Origin: Chlamydomonas sphaeroides
Taxonomy: Eukaryota; Chlorophyta; Chlorophyceae; Chlamydomonadales; Chlamydomonadaceae
DNA: 41,911 bases
NCBI GenBank assembly: GCA_001662425.1
Contig: BDDC01000376.1
Coordinates: 15,035 to 56,945 of the forward strand
Direction of reading: 5' to 3'
The position numbers were made by a program, and so were the translations under genes. The notes under the pieces were generated by a model. The model made no database searches. It was not told the origin of the DNA and saw only the letters and a program-made list of their open reading frames with translations. Shown here piece after piece: positions 22,101 through 33,554 of this stretch. The stretch's first letter is position 1. Every line of letters starts with the position of its first letter.

Positions 22101-23689
22101 TCAGTAGTGCATTACTACAAGGAACCGCCAGCCGCAGAGCAACAGCGCGTTTTTTGTGCATGGTATGTGAATGCCGAATGGTGAGGCGCGAGGGTGGCGG
22201 AAGCCTAGTTCGTGGCCTGCGGGGTGTGTTCTTGTGTAGGGGATGACGACGCGGGGTGTGATGCGGCGCGGGGCAGCAATGTTGGCGCATGACGATGCGT
22301 GACGCGGCCTGGGCCCCTCACTTGCAACAAGCTAGATAGGCATTCGGGTGTGTCGTGCCCTCGTCCTCCAGCCGGGCCTGCTGTCCTACGACAGCTCCTA
22401 CCTCACCCACGCAGTCGGTGTATCACGCCCTCATCAGTGCTCGGTCTTGATGTGTGGGCTGTGACACACGGTACACGGATGGACGGCTGCCGTGCGTCAG
22501 CAATTGAAGGACATCCGTCCCGTAGCAGTGAGGCGGCACACACTGAGCATGCGCTGTGCAGCCAGCCCTTTCGCCTGTGTTTCGTTCCCGCTGTGCAAAT
22601 GCCTTAAATCCGCGGCTTCTGGTGCGCGGCCGGGCTGCACCTGGTGGCTGCTGCACCGCTCGGCAGCCATCTGGCGGCGTTGTTGCCGCAAGGTACTAGG
22701 TCGTGTACACTCCGCAGCAGGGTAGGGTGCCATCCACCTTAGCCATACATGCGGCTTTCAAGTAGCGACATGGCGGTTCATCGTCAGGGGCCTTTGCTCC
22801 GGAGCACACACGTGTGTGGATACGGGTGTGGCGGGTGCTGTCGTGTCTTCCCTGGAGAGAACTAACGGGCTGCATTGTAAAGTTCCTTTCTGGCAGCCTT
22901 TCCACGCGGTAAACGTGACACGAGTATGCAGCCCTGTGCCGGTGTGCTCCACACGAGCCGTCACTCCCGAGCTGTGGGAACCCTACGGGGTCAGCAGCTC
23001 GGACTTTTCAACACGCACTCGACCCTGGCACCCACCCTCCCCTGTCAGCACCAGCCCACCCGCCCCACCGTGCCGGTCCAGCTGGGTTGCAAGCTTGCAA
23101 CCGGCGCCACGTTCCACAGCCCCCCTGTCTCGTCGCCCCCCCCCTCAGCTTCTGTCGCAGCCTGTACCGGTGTATTGGCCAGCTGTACGGCGCCCGCCTA
23201 CCACCGCGCCTCGCGGCGTCTCCCCTCTTCTTGCACCTGCCCCACGCAGACGCTCTTCACGCTGCCACAGGCGCGGGATAGACAACCCTAGGCTAGGCGA
23301 CGCCGTCCCGTCGGCACAACTCTCCTTGCTACGCGATGACCATGCCGAAGCCTGTCTACTGACCAAGTCGCCGCATGCCTACCCCATTCCACAGGTTCGC
23401 TTCCGGTTGCGTTATGGGGTTAGGCCGGGCCGCTGCTAGGCGCCAGTGGCACTTACTCGGTTTTTGGCGTAACCCGCGCGCCACCAGGTGAGTTGGTCGG
23501 CTGCCGCGTGCCGCTGCGTGGCTACGCGCTACCCTGCGTGCTTGTTTGCCTGCGGCCCCCCGTCGCAGCGGCTATGGGCGAATATATTGTCGTTTTCGCA
23601 TAATTGCAGGTCCAGATTATGGGTTATTGACATCGTTCTTCTATTTTGCACGGCACCTCAGCGCAAGTTGCATACTCTGGCAACGCCGA

Positions 23690-24085
23690 CCCAAACCTTT
23701 TGGGGGGTTGTCAACCTCCTGGCAACCGCTGGGCATCCGCCAGCGGAACGGATGGCCATGGGCATCCGTCCGGCAACCGCTTGGCGAGCTGGAAAAGGGA
23801 CGCCAGCGGGGTTGCCGGCCTTGCGACGAAGAGGACCTCCTACGCCATCTTTGACATGTTGCTAGCGACATGACACATCGCATATTAATACGCGAGATGC
23901 TGAAGCCTACATACTGCAGTCCTATCGTTGTTGCGCAACTCGGACGTGCTTCGAATGCGCACTCTTAGGCTGCGATGCGTCACGTAAAAAACGTTGCAAT
24001 TCGCGGTTCCACAAGTTCGGTTGCTAAGAAACGGTTGCTCGGTAGCGGTGGCCTTGCGGTTGCCTAGCGGTTGCTTGGCGTCGCC
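23690..24085. repeat. Cluster of CGGTTGCC/GGCAACCG words in both orientations
   Basis: GGCAACCGCT-type words at about 23719 and 23777 appear in the opposite orientation at about 24030-24075 (GCGGTTGCCTAGCGGTTGC). GGCATCCG is also repeated twice at 23735-23770. The arrangement is a loose inverted repeat and could be a degraded element end; no transposase was seen. Confidence 0.35.
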
Positions 24086-25334
24086 AGAGTGGCATGCGCT
24101 ATGGAGGGCTTGCATCATGGCCGCAGCTCCTCCCGTCGTTGATTGGGGCAGGGATGCACACCGACAGCTGATGGCGGCCAAGGCAGTTATGTCGATATCA
24201 AGGGAAAACGTCCTGCTGACAGGATGTCCATGCGATGCCAGCCAAGACGGCGGCAATCTGCCCAGGCGCTTCGTTTCCTGCGCCCCGCCTCGTGTCCCTC
24301 TCACTCCTTGCACCCCTCCACGGTGCCACAACACCAATTATTTAACCTCCACCAATTTATACGTACGCCGCGCAGAGCTGCGCGGCGGCATCGCTGCTCG
24401 GCAGCGCCGCGCGGTCGTATCATCAGCCTCAGGAGTCAGGACTCCACGCACAATCTTCACACCCCTTTCTCCTCGCTCGCGTGCTCTTCACAGATCACTC
24501 CATATCTGGAACCCCCCGCATCCGTCCTCCGCGCGAGCAAGCACCCCAGTCACACCACCGTGGCCACGGCAGGCCACGGTCGTCGCCCTGCTCACGCCCC
24601 TCGGTTATGGCCCTCCAAGACACAGCCCTCCGCCCCGCAACCCGAAGCAAAGCATATCTGCAGGGTGCCTACTTATCAAGATGGACGCTGAGCATGTACG
24701 GCAACATTGGAAGCCGCCGCCGCAATGTCAGCAGCAACCCCCGCCGAGTACCAGCCAAGCCTACCGAAGCAGCGTGTGTCCCTCATGCAACCGCTCCCGC
24801 TCGCCCGCTCCCTCGCTCGTGCATGCACGCATCCACATCTTACCAGCGACGTTCGCAAAACGCGTGTGCCCCGCCGCTTTGCTCAACCTCGCACCCCTCA
24901 GCGCACCACGCATCCTGCATCACACCCTTCCCTCTCACCACGCCCCGCCCCTGGCAGCTCCTGCGCCCACGCACGCACCGCACATGTGGCGCCCTGCTGG
25001 GCCTGCACCAACCCACGGCACATCCTCGCCCGTAAGCGAAGCCCGCCGCCAGTCACATAACGGCCCGGCCCGCAGCAGCAGCAGCACATTGCGTTGAAGC
25101 AGCGGCGGGCCGCCACCAGCCTGCCGGTGGCGACCATTCACGTGTGCGGTGCGTGGTATGGGCTGCCAGGCAGCGGCGCCTTCTCTTGGTGTGAGTGGCC
25201 CTCGAACCAGTCTCACCGTGCAAGGGTCAACAATCTCAATGCGCCGCCACCCCATACATATCATACATCCGATGTACACCCAATGACACAATCACCCGCC
25301 CAACATGAATCCAACGAAGCAGCCAACACTTCTC

Positions 25335-28300
25335 TCACCAACCCCTCAGCGCCTGGTCACCTCCCGCCCCGGCCAGCCCCAGGTCGTTGCTGCAGCCGCC
25401 GCTGCTCAGCCGCCCGCAGGTCACCAGCCCCTCCGCGTCCTCACAGGCCGCAGCCGCAGCCGGGCCCATCCAGCTGCCACCCTTGCCGCTGGTGGCGGTG
25501 GCGGGCCGATGCCACCCGCGGCTGCCGGGCGCCGCGCACCGGCCGCCCATGACGTCACCACCATCACCACCACCAGGTGCCGCCAGCTTCCGGCGCAGAT
25601 CGACCGACCGGCGCGGACCACCCACGGCGCCGGCGCCGGCGAAGGCGGAGAAGGGGCCGGACACTGGCGATGGCATCGCGGGTGTGAGGGCGCTGTGGCG
25701 GCGCGTCTTGGTTACCTTGGGCGCCGTCGCCGCGCCAGGGGAGCACGGGGGCGAGGGGGTGAGCGAGGGCGGCGAGTCGCTGGCGCCGTCGCCGTCGACC
25801 GAGGATGCCGAGGCCGAGGCTGAGATACGGCAGCGGGTCCCGGCAGAGGCGTCGCTGGTGCTGTTCTCCTCCGCCTCCTCCTCCTCCTCCTCCTCCTCCT
25901 CCTCCTCCTCCTCCTNNNNNNNNNNNNNNNNNNNNNNNNNNNNNNNNNNNNNNNNNNNNNNNNNNNNNNNNNNNNNNNNNNNNNNNNNNNNNNNNNNNNN
26001 NNNNNNNNNNNNNNNNNNNNNNNNNNNNNNNNNNNNNNNNNNNNNNNNNNNNNNNNNNNNNNNNNNNNNNNNNNNNNNNNNNNNNNNNNNNNNNNNNNNN
26101 NNNNNNNNNNNNNNNNNNNNNNNNNNNNNNNNNNNNNNNNNNNNNNNNNNNNNNNNNNNNNNNNNNNNNNNNNNNNNNNNNNNNNNNNNNNNNNNNNNNN
26201 NNNNNNNNNNNNNNNNNNNNNNNNNNNNNNNNNNNNNNNNNNNNNNNNNNNNNNNNNNNNNNNNNNNNNNNNNNNNNNNNNNNNNNNNNNNNNNNNNNNN
26301 NNNNNNNNNNNNNNNNNNNNNNNNNNNNNNNNNNNNNNNNNNGTCCTCGGCCCAATCGTTCTCGCTTTCCGCCTCGAAAGCAAAGCTGGCGACAGCGCCG
26401 TTGACGTGGCCCGCCTCGGCCGCGGGGCCGCACAGCCGCCGCAGCTCGGCCTCGGGGCAGCGGCCGGAAGAGGCGCAACCGGCCAGCACCTGCGCGGAGC
26501 CGGGCAGGGAGCGAGGAACGTCCATGCATTGAAATAAACGGACATCGTCGGGCGGCGGGGGGGCGTGCACATGGGACGCGCCGTGCATGCATGCAACCGG
26601 CCAGGCCAGCCACTGTGCTCACACACACATACGACCCAGGGCCGTGTTATCTTTCTTATCACCGAAACCGCGCGGACCCATGCATGTGTCGGACAGGTGC
26701 AACTGGGTCCGCATCCAGTGTACTGCAACGGACCCACTCGCCGCACCGCTCACCGTGTTGACTGCCGCATCCAGCTCCTCCACCACACTGCGCACCGCAG
26801 ACAGGCTGAAGCCTGCGTGTGTGGAGGGAGGGAAGGGAAGGGAGCAGCAGGGATGGAACGAGGTACGGCGCGATGCGCAGCGTCAGGTCAGCTGCAGCGT
26901 GCAGCGGCTGTGACCAGCAGCCACACCCAGCACAGCCCCGCCCTGCCTCCATCACCACTGCCGGCATGCTCAGGGTGAGCGTGAGGGAGCGCTGCGCCGC
27001 TGCGGCCACAAAGTAAAACCCCGTGGTGTGCCCCGCTGTGTGACCCGGCGTATGACCTGGTGTACTACATGCGATACACTTCGGCGGTGCTTTCAGCCCG
27101 GTGTGTGACCCGGTGTGTGACCCGGTGTATGACCCGGTGTGTGACCCGGTGTGTGACCCGGTGTGTGACCCGGTGTGTGACCGGGTGTGTGACCCGGTGT
27201 GTGACCCGGTGTGTGACCGGGTGTGTGACCCGGTGTGTGACCGGGTGTGTGACCCGGTGTGTGACCCGGTGTGTGACCCGGTGTGTGACCCGCTGTGAGT
27301 CCCGGTGTGTGACCCGCTGTGAGTCCTGGTGTACCTCATCCTCACCCACCCAGCAGCGCGCCGCCCAGCACCGGCATGCGCGTCAGGAACTGCGGCACGC
27401 CTGCAGCAGGGGGGAGGGCGGCCAGGGCGGACAGGGGCGGGCGTTGGACTCATGACGAGAGACGTGGCGGTCACCACCGAGCGGAGGCAGCAGGGGAGCA
27501 CGGAGCTACAAGGGCTTCCCGGCAGGCTCCCCTGCGACGTCTGTGTGTGTGCTGCGAGCAACTCGTGGCACCTGTACAGCCCCCCGCAGCCCCCAGCCAC
27601 ACTCCCACCCCCTTGTCTTCTCACCCCTCGGCGACACGTCCTGGTGCATCTCCCAGCTGCAGCCTAGCGGCTGGCCTGTAGCAGGGTCTACCAGCGGGCG
27701 GATGGCCCAGTCGCCGGAGAAGGAAGAGAAAAAGGTCTGTGTGTGCAGGGGTTGGCGGTAGAGGGCCACGGGGTCAGGGTGGAGGTCAGGGCTGCGGAGG
27801 GTGCAGGCTCAGTGCACAGCCGGGCTCAACCCTGGTGCAGGGAGCCGCATGGACGACGCCCCGCCATCGCGTCGGTGATGACTCAGCGCCTCGCCGCCTA
27901 CCCTTCCCCCCCTCCGGGCGACCTCACTCGGTCGACGCGCTGCTCCCTGCTTCGAGCGAGGCCTAGCCCCACCTAGGAGGTCCGCGAGGGGCACCACCGG
28001 ACCCTCCTGGCCCCGGCCCCTGCTGGCGCCACTCACACTTTCCAGCAGGCGGAAGGCGACGCGCAGGCAGGCGGGGTCGCGGCCGTCCTCGGTGATGGCA
28101 AGGCGGGTGGCGTGGGTGCGGGTCTGCCACAGCGGCATGCACACCATCTGCCGCTGCGTGGCCTGAGAGGAGTGGTGAAGTAAGGTGAAGAGGTGTTTTG
28201 GGTTGATGTGGGGGAACTAACAAGGAGGGATCGATGAGTGTGACTGTGGGGGGTCGGGCGGGGAGGTCACTAGGAGGGCCTGAGCGCGGCGAGCTGTGTG

Positions 28301-28929
28301 CAGCGCCTGCGGCTGGGTGCCGTGCCGTCGCCGCCATCAACTCTTTTCGGGTGACCTCGCCCAGCTGGTGGGCAGCCGGCACGGCGTAGGCGGCAAGGCG
28401 GAGCGGGAGGTGGCAGCGCAGCCCGCGGTCACAAGCGCGATGCGGCCCCGGCGGCATGCAGGGGGGCGGCAAGTGACGGCGCTTTGGCGAACCTACCTGC
28501 AGCTCCTTGTAACGCGGCTCGGTCTTCAGGACCTTGCGGTCGATGAAATCCTTTTTTGAAGCAAATAGCGCGGCGCCGCCTGCGGCAAGGAGGCAGGACC
28601 GGGGGACGAGCGACGCGGGGATGCCAACGGCCTCAGAAACGGTAATCTGCGCAGCCCTCCAGCGCCAAGCAGCCTAAGACGTTAGCCTGCACTGCGAGCG
28701 TACCTGGGTGCGTAACAACCGCGAAGAGCTCGTCGGCGGAGAGTGCGAATGTCGCAGTTGCGTGGACGTGACACAGATGCCCGGCCTTGGCAATAACTTG
28801 GATGTGCCAATTACCTCCCGAGGCGATAGCGCCGACGTTTGCGCTCGGTGATGCGATAGGGTTAGGGTCGGTGACGCACCACTTCACCTCCGCAACTCTA
28901 ACACCGGTGCTGCTGCCAGCGCAATCCAT
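25335..28929 (-). CDS. START/SRPBCC-like protein A with acidic low-complexity tail (contains assembly gap)
   Basis: Seven exons in minus-strand order: 28929-28704, 28579-28497, 28162-28037, 27736-27625, 27400-27350, 26812-26754, 26489-25335. All junctions agree in phase. The first 219 residues match START-like protein B segment by segment: FALSADELFAVVTHPG, a KKDFIDRKVLKTEPRYKELQ-type helix, LAITEDGRDP, TFFSSFSGDW, RMPVLGGALLG and SVVEELDAAV. The pattern recalls plant DUF220-type proteins of the SRPBCC/START superfamily, which hold a lipid in a helix-grip pocket; this assignment is by resemblance only. The last exon encodes LAGCASSGRCPEAELRRLC, then a Glu repeat interrupted by the gap and a Ser/Pro-rich end. 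It carries no obvious signal peptide or transmembrane segment. It is transcribed away from BKT. Its length and exact tail are unknown because of the gap. Confidence 0.7.
25916..26342. other. Assembly gap (427 N) in a GAG/CTC repeat
   Basis: The left edge is an uninterrupted CCT (minus strand GAG, poly-Glu) run, so the gap is probably a repeat-expansion failure inside the last exon of protein A. The true length is unknown and 427 is not a multiple of three. Confidence 0.95.
27098..27329 (+). repeat. 12-bp minisatellite, unit GTGTGTGACCCG
   Basis: About 19 near-perfect head-to-tail 12-bp units, with variants GACCGG, GTATGA and GAGTCC. It lies wholly inside the 537-nt intron 26813-27349 of START-like gene A (minus strand). 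Because the unit is a multiple of three, long repetitive frames open on both strands, but they are artefacts. There are no spacers, so it is not a CRISPR array. Confidence 0.95.
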
Positions 28930-29326
28930 TGCAACTCCAGCAAAAGACTAAGTGTAACCAGAAGCGACCAATGTTACCGATAATGCTGATTTGTGTGTTC
29001 AAGCGTACGTCAGAGACGGATGGCAACTACGGCGTGGCCAACATTTGACGTTGAGTGCGCTGAGGGCGACGAATGGCTTCTGAAGCACTAAGGTGCACGG
29101 CGCGCAAGGTCACACTGCCGGTAGCGGGCCAACAATAATTCCCGGCCATCCGTCGGTGGCCGGAGGGCGGGTACGGCACAGGGTTTACGCCAACGCGATG
29201 ACGCCCCATGCCAGTGCCACAGCCTCGCTGCGTGACTGCACGGACTGAAGCGAGCACAGCCGGTTCGATAGTGCGGTTTGCGGCGAGCCGCGCACAATTG
29301 AACAATCGTCGACGGCCGAAACCACT
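28930..29326. promoter_or_regulatory. Shared divergent upstream region of START-like gene A and BKT
   Basis: Only 397 bp separate the two divergent start codons, so both 5' UTRs and core promoters must fit here. No clear TATA box was seen. A frame open in phase with BKT runs upstream of its ATG back to a stop (TGA) near 29243. An ATG at 29082 could in theory splice into it, giving a longer N-terminus. Confidence 0.55.
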
Positions 29327-31877
29327 ATGCTACCCGAGGCCCCCACAACCGACGCAGATACCCAACTAACAGACTGGATTCGCTCGTACGCGTTGCCGAG
29401 CGAAAGTAGCGATGATGGCTGCTGCGGTGATGCATCGTCGAGGGTTGCACTGCGCACTCCCTACCGCCCGCGGCGCAACGCCGACGCAATTGGCGTCTCC
29501 ATATCATGCTCGATCATCGCTCTGTGGGCGCTTGTATTCTGGTAGGGTCACTAGTGCCGCATGCGACTGGTGTCACGGCAACCTCTCCGCGCCGCCGACC
29601 ACGGGTGTCGCCTGCCCCCTCATATCTCCCCCCACGCACCCTGCCACCTCGCCCCGATACTCCCCAAAGGCTTGCGCACTGGCGCATCAAACTCACCGGC
29701 CCCGAGCGCTCGCCCCTGTGGCAAATCGCGGCAGCCTTCGTGGCGCTCGAGTTCCTATACACTGGTGTGCGCTGCGGGATTGGGTGGGAAAGGGTGAGAA
29801 AGGGGAGGTTGGCAAAAGTCTCCCGCCTACAAAATTGTAGGTGCGCTTACCTTGTCGGCCCGCTGCACTCCATGCGCGGCTCCTCCTCGCCTCATCCCAG
29901 CCCTGCCCCCACCGTGGCCCCGCCCCCAGGCCTCTTCATCGTGTGCCACGACGCCATGCACGGAGTCATCTGCGGTCGCAACCGCCGGCTCAACGGTGCG
30001 GCGCGCACAAGCAAACCTCTGGGCGCATGTTCACGGTTTATGGTCACGGTTTACGGGTCACAGGTCACGAATTACGGGGCAGGGGCACGGCATCACCAGC
30101 GGCGGCGCGCCGGCGGGTGCACCTGGCAGCCGCCGCGTCGTTGTGCCTACGTAGCTCTGCCCCCCGTCCCTCGCCCCTGACTCTCGCCCCCCGCCCCGCC
30201 CTCCAGACCGCATCGGCCGCCTGGCCATCGCCCTGTACGCCATGTTCGACTACGACATGCTGCACCGCAAGTGAGCCGGGCGGCGGTGCTCATGCAGGAC
30301 TGATGGACAGGACTGGCAGACGGGGCTGGGACATCACACAAACCCCGATGCCGGCATGCCCGCTGCCCTGGCTAGCGTTGTAAAGGGCCACACCCTGGGG
30401 CCTCGCTGCACCACGCCGCCCGCTGCGACGCCCAACATGTACCCTATTTGCTCCTCTATCTTCCGCTCCGCGCCCCCTTCCCACCAGGCACTGGGAGCAC
30501 CACGGCCACACCGGCACGCCGCACGCCGACCCGGACTACCACCGCGGCAACCCTAACCTGGCGGTGTGGTTCGCGCAGTGAGTGCCGCGCCCTCCCTCAC
30601 CCCCAGCCTCGCTGCGCCACGCACCCTACGTAGCTGGCCCCCGCAGCCAGCGCCTCTTTCCCCCAACCTCCCCTCCCCTCGCCCCCCTCTCCGTCATCAC
30701 ACCTGTCTGTCCCTCCCATGCCACCCCAGGTTCATGGCGGCCTACTCCACGCCCGGCCAGTACCTGCGCATGGCGGCATGGAGCAACGGCCTGCTGCTTC
30801 TGGGCGCGCCCATGGCCAACCAGGTACGAGAGGGGCCGGGCGGGAGGGAGGCCGCGGAGGGGGGGATGATAGGAGGCGCTGGGAGCCAGCTGCCATTGCC
30901 TGGCGCCGGTCGTGAGCTCTGGCGGGGGCCCCCTTGTCGCCCACTACTGCGCGGCCTTCGTCTCGACCCCTCGTCGCCCCTGGATCCCTGCTCCTGCTGC
31001 CCTGCCAGCTGCTCTACCTGACCGCCGCCTCGCTGCTGGCCGCCTTCCGCCTCTTTTATTTTGGTGAGCACTTGCGTGGCCCCATGTGTATGTGCATGAG
31101 GGTGCGCCCCAAGGCCCAGCTGCCGGCCGCTCCCTGTCCTTCATGGTGCAGCGCGCCGCCCCATACCCGGTCCGCCCTCCCCCGCGCCGCCCATCTCGCT
31201 CAGCCTTCCCCTGCCCCTTTTTGGCCCCCTCACCCGCCCAGGCACATACCTGCCCCACCGGCCTCCCCCCGGAAGCAGCGGCTCCATGCCCTGGCACGCC
31301 TCCCGCTCCAGCTCGGCCCCCGCCTGGCTGTCCTTCCTCACCTGCTACCACTTCGACATGCACTGGTGGGCGCCACCTGGAGGGGCCGCTGGGGGGGCAG
31401 GCGGGGGTCCCCTGCTGCATGCTGGGTGGCGGGTGCCGGCTAGCAGGCGGGGGCGGGCCGCCGCGTCGCCTGCATTGAGTCGTGCTGTGGGCCATGAAGG
31501 AAGGGATGGGTGGGCCTGTCGGCGTGCCGTACGGCGAGGCCTCTCAGCTCATGCTGCCTTGCCCTGCGCCGCCGCCCCGCAGGGAGCACCACCGCTGGCC
31601 GTACGCCCCCTGGTGGGACCTGCCCACCTGCCGCCGCCTGGCGAGGGCCAACGGCGACGGCGCCAAGGGTGCACAGACAGAGCAGCAGCAGACAGAGAGC
31701 GACGGCGGCAGCGCCCGCGACGGCGCACCACGCAGCGACGGCAGCATCAGCGATGGCGGCAGCGAGCGGGGGGCACTCAGCCGCTGCAGCAGCGCGGGGG
31801 GCCCTGGCGGCGGCGTGCCTGGTCCGGTCGTGACTAATCGAAGGGCTGGGTGCGGTACTGGTGCATGGAATTTGTAG
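29327..31877 (+). CDS. BKT: Beta-carotene ketolase (4-oxygenase)
   Basis: BKT is a membrane di-iron oxygenase that inserts 4-keto groups into beta-ionone rings, giving echinenone, canthaxanthin and, with hydroxylase, astaxanthin. Nine exons join in phase: 29327-29541, 29670-29764, 29930-29995, 30207-30270, 30488-30577, 30730-30823, 31009-31063, 31242-31365, 31583-31877 (365 aa). The iron-binding His clusters are all present: HDAMH (110-114), HRKHWEHHGH (145-154) and CYHFDMHWEHHRWPY (261-275). FRLFYFGTYLPH and RGNPNLAVWFAQF are further family hallmarks, and hydrophobic stretches match the usual membrane helices. The end is a low-complexity Ser/Gly/Gln tail, unlike and shorter than the long tail I recall for Chlamydomonas reinhardtii BKT. 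The N-terminus (MLPEAPTTD...) shows no evident chloroplast transit peptide, so an upstream exon may be missing. It is divergent from START-like gene A and followed by START-like gene B. Confidence 0.95.
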
Positions 31878-33554
31878 ATGAGAGTGGTCCTTGGGTGGTG
31901 GTGGGACCCTTGCTTGGAGGATTGTGTACAGGGGCTTCGAATCAACAAGATGTGCCCGTGATGGCCGCATGCATTGTTTAAAGTTATAGCGTGATGGGGT
32001 GATGGCTGCATTCGTTGTTTGGAGTGATCTAGCACCGCGCGCGTGTGCACTGGGCGGTGTGGTAAAGCGACGCTGGCAGCTGCGGGGACGCAGCGCGGCA
32101 CGGCGGGTTGTGCGGCGGAATTGCCCTCCCTAAATTGCATGCCTAGGCACGCATCAATGGCGAGGATGATCGAGGACGTGTGTTCATTTCCAAAGGGTTG
32201 GTGATGTGCGTGTGAGGCAGAAGCGACCCATTGCGTGGCACGCACGCACGTCCTTGAGAGAAGAGGCCGAGCGCGCAAGCGAGTGAGTTCAGGTTTACAG
32301 GGTTCACTGCTTGCACGTGAACGAGAGACGACGACGAGGGAGGGGTGCGGCTGTAAGGGGTGGAGCCGGGTGAGGGCAGTGCAAGGGGCCCAGGGAGGGA
32401 GCAGGGGCGTATCCAGCGGGACTCGCTGTGGGGGCCTCCCGGGGCCGCACATGCCTTCGTGCGCAGGGATGCTGGATGAGACATCATGACCGCCATGGCA
32501 CTGAGCCCACCTACAGGGGCGCAATCTGTAACGCTAACGCCGCCTACCATCCCCAGCCCTCCTGTTGCATTGGCAAGGGTTGTGAACCCTAGCGCCCATA
32601 CATGGAAGCGATGCGGGCGCATTGGGCCGATCGGATGCAGCTAAGCTAGAGGCTAGGCTGGGCATAGAGCGCACGTTGGCGGCGGGGCGCGGAGTCGGGA
32701 TGGTGTGCAATTGTGACGCGGGGTATGCGTGGGCCAAGGTGCAGTGGCGCTGAGGCGCCGCAGCAGTGCCGGAGCATCGGGGCACGAGAAAGGCGACACG
32801 AGCGGAGGAGCACGCTGCCCCCGGGTGCCCCGGGTGGACGCGCGACGAAGGGTAACGCTGCGCTTCCACCCCTCCTCTCCCCCAGCGCCAGGGGACTCCC
32901 ACCACACAGCACCCAGAACTCCGATGGTCGAGGCGACGAGGCGATGAATCTTGTTGTTGTGAGGTTGTTGGTGGGGGGCGCAGAAGCGTCGTGGTGGCTT
33001 TGCGCATCCCTCAAGCCCGAAGGGGGCTTTCCCAGACGTGCGGGAAAGCCGACCCTGGACCCTGGACCCTATTGCAACCTGCCAGAGCGTTTCCGCTAAG
33101 TTGAGGTGGCATCGTTTGCACAATGCCACATCGACCACAATGCGCTTTGACGGGGCCTCGTTTGACATGCTTTTAGATAGTAACTTCGCCTGTCAACAGA
33201 ATTGGCGTAATCGTCTGTCGATTTTGTGGCGCGACAGCATAGAGCCCCACCACCGAGCACAAGTAGAAGTCCTGCCATTCTTGTGTGCTCCGCGACGCTC
33301 GGCCACCTGCAAGGGAGCCTGCGGTTTTGCCGGTGTGATCCGCCGTAGCGACCGTTTCGCCTCACTCCACCGCGGCCACTCATCGCCTTCCACATGACAG
33401 TGTGACTAGCGACGTGACAGCCTACTCTTGCACCTGAGCACAAGTACACCTTTGCTTACATCTGTGCGTGCGCAGCAGATGCGCGCGTTCGCTCGCAATT
33501 GTCGTGAAACTAAAGCTCTGCGGCCCAATCAGTAGGTCACCAGCACGCTACCAT
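31878..33554. other. BKT 3' UTR and upstream region of START-like gene B
   Basis: No supportable gene. Frames at 32534-33168 (-) and 33038-33397 (+) have no motif, splice chain or matching codon bias. A lower-GC stretch at 33050-33550 is the likely promoter and 5' UTR of START-like gene B. Confidence 0.4.
32352..32356 (+). terminator. TGTAA poly(A) signal candidate for BKT
   Basis: This is the first TGTAA after the BKT stop, implying a 3' UTR of about 0.5 kb. A second copy lies at 32527-32531. Confidence 0.5.

Larger units (their letters stand above)
18982..25334. other. About 6.3 kb without a supportable gene
   Basis: Open frames reach 367 codons (23994-25097, +) and 207 codons (22816-23439, +). 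They carry no family motifs and no coherent exon chain, and they sit in C-rich sequence where long chance frames are expected. The right end should hold the 3' UTR of START-like gene A (minus strand), but no TGTAA on that strand (TTACA on +) was found. Non-coding RNA or degraded transposon sequence is possible. Confidence 0.4.

Noticed and set aside
22816..23439. 207-codon + strand frame
   Set aside because: No family motif and no coherent exons around it; amino-acid make-up is typical of non-coding C-rich sequence.
23994..25097. 367-codon open frame on + strand
   Set aside because: Pro/Ser/His-rich chance translation of C-rich DNA, no motif, no splice context, and it overlaps the expected 3' region of START-like gene A on the other strand.
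27098..27329. CRISPR-like regular repeat
   Set aside because: Contiguous 12-bp units without spacers in a eukaryotic intron; it is a minisatellite.
27065..27349. Repetitive minus-strand frame of about 94 residues
   Set aside because: Pure translation of the 12-bp minisatellite, located in an intron.
28174..28472. Extra exon for START-like gene A (…GEVTRKELMAATARH…)
   Set aside because: Alignment with B shows KELQ joins directly to ATQRQMV/VTQLNKV in phase 0, so this stretch is intron.
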